Positions 60,881 to 64,000 of a stretch of 64,000 nt of DNA are shown one piece after another. The DNA lies in contig NZ_CP012673.1 of NCBI RefSeq assembly GCF_002950945.1, forward strand, positions 11,298,501-11,362,500, read 5' to 3'. Below the pieces are notes generated by a model, which made no database searches, was not told the origin of the DNA, and saw nothing but the letters and a program-made list of their open reading frames with translations. How positions within the stretch are numbered: position 1 is the stretch's first letter; the number at the start of each line of letters is the position of its first letter. A program made the position numbers and the translations under genes. Source of the stretch: Sorangium cellulosum (GTDB taxonomy: Bacteria; Myxococcota_A; Polyangia; Polyangiales; Polyangiaceae).

Positions 60881-62269
60881 CTACCTGCGCTCCGTCTCCG
60901 GCGGCAAAGAAAGCTCCGTCTCCGGCGCCACCGAAGCCCCCGCCTCCTCCGCCTCCCGCGGCGAGGCCAGCCCCGTCGCCCCCAGCTCCGCCGCCCCTGT
61001 CGCCGCCGCCCGCCGGCGCAGCATCCACTCCACCCCGATCCAGGCGAGCACGCCCGCCCCGAGCCCGATCCACGCCGCCGACGCCGGCGCCTCGATCCGC
61101 TCCGCGACCACCGCGCCCCCCAGCATCGTGGCGCACAGCCCGAGGGTCAGCGCCAGGTTGTCCACCGCCGACAGCCGCCCGACAAACCGGTCCGGCGACA
61201 GCCGCTGCAGCTCCGAGCTCGACAGCACCCAGTTCGCGCCGCTGCCCAGGCCCCACACGAACGCCACCGCGAGCAGCGCCGCCCAGTGCCGCGTCAGCGC
61301 GAGCGCCGCGATCCCCCCGAACGCCGTCCACGCCGCCGCCGCCGCCGCGACCTCCCCCCGCACCCCGCGGCGGACGAGCGCCATGCCGACCAGCGGCCCG
61401 ATCCCCGTGCCCGCGCCGCGCACACACTGCAGCAGCCCGAGCGTCAGCGCCGCCGTCCCCGCGAACGCCCGCTGCGCCGCGACCACGTTGAGCAGGATCA
61501 GCGCCCCACCGTTCGCCAGGTGCACCGGCGTCTTCGCGAGCACCGCGGCGAGCAGCGGCGGCCGCTCCCACGCGTGCCGCCACGCGAGCCCGAGATCGCG
61601 CCGCACCGACACGAGCGCGCGCGCGACGCCGCCCTCCGCCGGCCGCCCCTCCGCCACCATCGGCGGCAGCCCCCCGAGCAGCAGCGCCCCCAGGCCAAAC
61701 GACGCCGCGTCCAGGACGAGCGCCGTCGTGGGCCCGAGCGCCGCGATCGCGCCGCCCGCCGCCATCCCCACCGCGAGCATCACGCTCCACGTCGCCGACA
61801 AGATCGCGTTCGCCTCGAGCAGCTCGTCCTCCTCGACCACGTGCCGCAGCACCGCGCTCTGCACCGGGAACCGCAGCGCGCCCACCGACGCGCGCACGAA
61901 CACGAGCACCTGCACCGCCGCCACGCTGCCCAGGACGACCGCGCCCGCCATCCCGAGCGTGAGCACGCCCTGCACCCCGCTCGTCACCACGAGCAGCCAC
62001 CGCCGATCGAGCCGGTCCGCGAGCACCCCCGCCACCGGCGCGAACAGCGCGATCGGGAGGTGATGCCCCACCATCACCAGCGCGAGCGCCACGACGCCGC
62101 TCCCGTCCCCCAGCGCAAGCAAGCTCACCGCGACGAGGCTCATCCAGTCGCCGAGCAGCGACACGATCTCGCTCAGCCAGACGCGCCGGAGGTAAGGACG
62201 GCGACGGAGCAGGCCGGGCCGCCCCCGGGGTCGCGACTCCGCGGACGTCACGGAAGGCACGGAGCTCAC
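60881..62269 (-). CDS. MFS transporter (MFS_3/EntS-like exporter type)
   Basis: 462 residues with about 12 transmembrane helices. The N-terminus (RRVWLSEIVSLLGDWMSLVA) and the loop-2 motif GVLADRLDRRWLLV are typical of MFS_3. A long Arg-rich interdomain loop (RRDLGLAWRHAWERPPLLA) is followed by the second six-helix bundle. The C-terminal tail is soluble, Glu/Ala/Pro-rich. It is probably a proton-driven exporter. It is the first gene of a two-gene unit with the NahK-like kinase and is divergent from the glycosyltransferase with 80 bp between starts. Substrate unknown. Confidence 0.88.
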   Translation of the reverse strand: MSSVPSVTSAESRPRGRPGLLRRRPYLRRVWLSEIVSLLGDWMSLVAVSLLALGDGSGVVALALVMVGHHLPIALFAPVAGVLADRLDRRWLLVVTSGVQGVLTLGMAGAVVLGSVAAVQVLVFVRASVGALRFPVQSAVLRHVVEEDELLEANAILSATWSVMLAVGMAAGGAIAALGPTTALVLDAASFGLGALLLGGLPPMVAEGRPAEGGVARALVSVRRDLGLAWRHAWERPPLLAAVLAKTPVHLANGGALILLNVVAAQRAFAGTAALTLGLLQCVRGAGTGIGPLVGMALVRRGVRGEVAAAAAAWTAFGGIAALALTRHWAALLAVAFVWGLGSGANWVLSSSELQRLSPDRFVGRLSAVDNLALTLGLCATMLGGAVVAERIEAPASAAWIGLGAGVLAWIGVEWMLRRRAAATGAAELGATGLASPREAEEAGASVAPETELSLPPETERR

Positions 62270-62349
62270 GAATGCCCCGGTGACGTGGAGGACAGATCGC
62301 GCCTGCCGCTGTTCATCCAGGGCACACCGTGGTAATCGCGGCAGGGTCC

Positions 62350-63153
62350 ATGCGAATTTGCGCCATCATTCCCGCCTACGAGGCCGAGCGCAACGTTGGG
62401 GACGTCACACGCGGGGCGCTGCAGGTCCGCGAGCTGGCCGGCGCGGTCCTCGTGGTGGACGACGGATCGAGCGACCGGACGGCGGAGCGGGCGCGCGCGG
62501 CGGGCGCGTCCGTGCTGATCCACCCGGAGAACCGGGGCAAGGGCGCCGCCCTGCGGACCGGCATGGAGTTCGCCCTCGCCGCGGGCTTCGACGTCGCGAT
62601 CACGATCGACGCGGACGGCCAGCACCCGCCGGAGGAAGCGCTGCGCCTGCTCGACGCCGACCCCGACCCGGAGGCGCTGGTGCTCGGCGTCCGCGACCTC
62701 GTCGCCGCGGGCGCGCCGCGCGCCAACCAGATCTCGAACCGGATCTCGAACTTCTTCCTCTCGCTCTTCGCCGGCCGCCCCTTCGCGGACACGCAGTGCG
62801 GCCTGCGCCGCTACCCGCTCCGGCGGACCCTCGCGCTCGGCGCGCGCGACGACGGCTACGCCTTCGAGGCGGAGATCCTCCTGCGCGCCGTGGCCGCAGG
62901 CGCCCGCATCGTCGAGGCGCCGATCCGGGTCATCTACCCGCCCGAGGAAGAGCGGCTCACGCACTTCGACAGCGTGCGCGATCCGGCGCGGATCGTCACC
63001 CGCGTGGTCGCGACCCTCGCGCTCACGCGCGGCCTCCGCCACGTGCCCGCCGCCCCGACGCCGTCCCCGGCCGCGCGCCGCGCCGCCGTGGCGAGCGCGC
63101 TCGTCCCCGAGCTCGACCCGCGCCCGTCCCAGCCGACCGCGGCGTCTCCCTGA
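62350..63153 (+). CDS. Family 2 glycosyltransferase (dolichol-phosphate-mannose synthase-like)
   Basis: 267 residues from the ATG at 62350, with CAGGG close upstream; a GTG 21 nt earlier is the alternative. GT2 landmarks: CAIIPAYEAERNVGDV, AVLVVDDGSSDRTAERA, HPENRGKGAALRTGM, and the metal/donor DADGQHP. QCGLRRYPLRRTL and FEAEILLRAVAAGARIVEAP complete the DPM1-like core. No transmembrane anchor is seen. A Pro/Ala-rich tail ends the protein. It would transfer a sugar from a nucleotide donor to a lipid or polyisoprenyl acceptor. The next gene begins 14 bp later on the same strand. Confidence 0.92.
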   Translation: MRICAIIPAYEAERNVGDVTRGALQVRELAGAVLVVDDGSSDRTAERARAAGASVLIHPENRGKGAALRTGMEFALAAGFDVAITIDADGQHPPEEALRLLDADPDPEALVLGVRDLVAAGAPRANQISNRISNFFLSLFAGRPFADTQCGLRRYPLRRTLALGARDDGYAFEAEILLRAVAAGARIVEAPIRVIYPPEEERLTHFDSVRDPARIVTRVVATLALTRGLRHVPAAPTPSPAARRAAVASALVPELDPRPSQPTAASP

Positions 63154-63167
63154 GAGCGGGGGCGGGC

Positions 63168-64000
63168 GTGCGCCACCGCCGCAAGCTCATCGCCGCCGCC
63201 GCGCTCCTCGTCGCGCCGGCGCTCGCGCACGTCGCCGTCGGCGCCGCCACGCGCATCGAGCCGCCGCCGATCCGCGCCACCGCCGGCGAGCCCGCGGCCG
63301 GGCCGGCGGGGCTGCGCGTGCTCGGCCCCGCGTACGTGCGCCCCCGCGGGCGCATCCTCGAGGCGCGCCTCGCCGGCTCGCCGGAGGAGATCGGCCACCA
63401 GCACGGCCGGCTCTTCTACCCGGAGATGGTCCGGAACGAGGGCACCCTCTACGACCAGTTCCGCCGCTACGTGCCCGTCGCGCCGCTCCGGTGGCTCCTC
63501 ATGGACCTGTCGCGCCTCCAGTTCCGCGGCGTCGACGAGGGCATGGCCGACGGCGTCCGGCGCGAGATCGCCGCGCAGGCCCGCGCCTTCTCGCCCGACC
63601 CGTTCGACGGGGTGCTGCCCACGTACCACCGCTTCGTCTTCCTCCAGTCGCTCTACGACATCGCGCTCTCCTTCGAGCACTCCCCGCTCATTGGCTGCAC
63701 GAGCTTCGCGCTCACGGGCAGCGCCTCGGCGGGCGGCCACGCCCTGCTCGCCCGCAATTTCGACTTCGAGGCGGGCCCGGTCTTCGACGAGGGCAAGGCG
63801 GTGTTCCTCGTCCACGAGGCGGGCAAGATCCCCTACGCCTCGGTGGCGTGGCCCGGCCTCGTCGGCGCGGTGACCGGGATGAACGCCGAGGGCCTCGCGC
63901 TCGTGGTCCACGGCGGGCGGGCGGGCGAGCCGCGCGCCGCCGGCGAGCCGGTCGTGCACACGATGCGCGCGGCGCTCGGCCGCGCGCGCTCCGTCGACGA
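63168..64000 (+). CDS. C45-type Ntn-hydrolase/acyltransferase-like secreted protein, N-terminal part (runs off window)
   Basis: GTG start at 63168 with a purine-rich GAGCGGGGGCGGG upstream, 14 bp after the glycosyltransferase stop; the frame is still open at 64000. An N-terminal signal/anchor (KLIAAAALLVAPALAHVAVG) is followed by LAGSPEEIGHQHGRLFYPEM, typical of the C45/phospholipase B-like family. The expected nucleophile Cys is in HSPLIGCTSFALTG, followed by GGHALLARNFDFE and GLVGAVTGMNAEGLALVVHG. These match acyl-CoA:6-aminopenicillanate acyltransferase-like Ntn hydrolases, which self-cleave before the Cys. Substrate unknown; N-acyl amide or lipid hydrolysis is likely. Co-transcription with the glycosyltransferase hints at envelope lipid metabolism. 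Confidence 0.82.
   Translation, partial: MRHRRKLIAAAALLVAPALAHVAVGAATRIEPPPIRATAGEPAAGPAGLRVLGPAYVRPRGRILEARLAGSPEEIGHQHGRLFYPEMVRNEGTLYDQFRRYVPVAPLRWLLMDLSRLQFRGVDEGMADGVRREIAAQARAFSPDPFDGVLPTYHRFVFLQSLYDIALSFEHSPLIGCTSFALTGSASAGGHALLARNFDFEAGPVFDEGKAVFLVHEAGKIPYASVAWPGLVGAVTGMNAEGLALVVHGGRAGEPRAAGEPVVHTMRAALGRARSVD

Noticed and set aside
1..64000. tRNA, rRNA, insertion sequences, PKS/NRPS modules
   Set aside because: I looked for cloverleaf-like segments, transposase motifs and megasynthase signatures and found none that I could support.

Overview
The window looks like chromosomal DNA of a myxobacterium of the Sorangium/Polyangiaceae type. Supporting signs are very high GC with long spurious antisense ORFs, an abundance of Gly/Ala-rich secreted lipoproteins, a MYXO-CTERM-like tail, Kelch/RCC1/WD40/VCBS repeat proteins, cellulose- and glucan-degrading enzymes, and hybrid histidine kinases. 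The assignment is inference from sequence style; there is no rRNA or marker gene here.

Layout. 0-4.4 kb: the end of an AraC-type regulator facing a large Kelch surface lipoprotein. 4.6-14.3 kb: a type VI secretion accessory island with a PAAR tip, a Pro-rich protein with ALTGT/PALPF repeats, a divergent QueC-like protein, a small zinc-ribbon membrane protein, and a minus-strand operon of VgrG, a LysM/peptidoglycan-binding adaptor and a 774-aa putative membrane-acting cargo. 14.7-19.1 kb: secreted lipoproteins (VWA, RCC1) and a GH5 endoglucanase. 19.4-23.1 kb: a dyad-containing 16-bp tandem repeat and two overlapping sensor kinases. 23.4-29.1 kb: a Cys-rich lipoprotein, a plant-PR-1-like CAP lipoprotein, an acyl-CoA dehydrogenase and an M3 peptidase. 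29.4-33.4 kb: two paralogous CxxCH lipoproteins plus the scar of a third copy. 33.6-38.2 kb: a small hypothetical, a parallel beta-helix lipoprotein, a 1.3-kb gene-poor stretch with a large hairpin, a zinc-ribbon microprotein and a PilZ protein. 38.4-43.6 kb: an NTT/MFS-like transporter with a HEAT-like tail, 5-formyl-THF cyclo-ligase, MscL with a zinc ribbon, and a helical hypothetical.

43.6-55.6 kb holds the most interesting locus. It is a tightly coupled five-gene minus-strand operon (ATGA and TGATG overlaps): a CHAT caspase-like protease fused to a degenerate SIR2-like domain, a membrane-spanning nSTAND NTPase with about 15 WD40 repeats, a small lipoprotein, a TPR/PEGA protein, and a VCBS-propeller lipoprotein. 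It looks like an envelope-spanning signalling or conflict system. On one side is an array of six 42/43-bp units each carrying a CATGTC/GACATG dyad; on the other is a decayed VCBS pseudogene.

55.8-64 kb: a truncated duplicate of a NahK-like sugar kinase, a HAMP-class III adenylate cyclase, a GH16 glucanase, the intact kinase with its MFS partner, a family 2 glycosyltransferase, and the start of a C45/Ntn-type acyltransferase-like protein that runs off the end.

Start sites were moved from the longest ORF to an internal start where a lipoprotein signal, family N-terminus or Shine-Dalgarno sequence indicated it.
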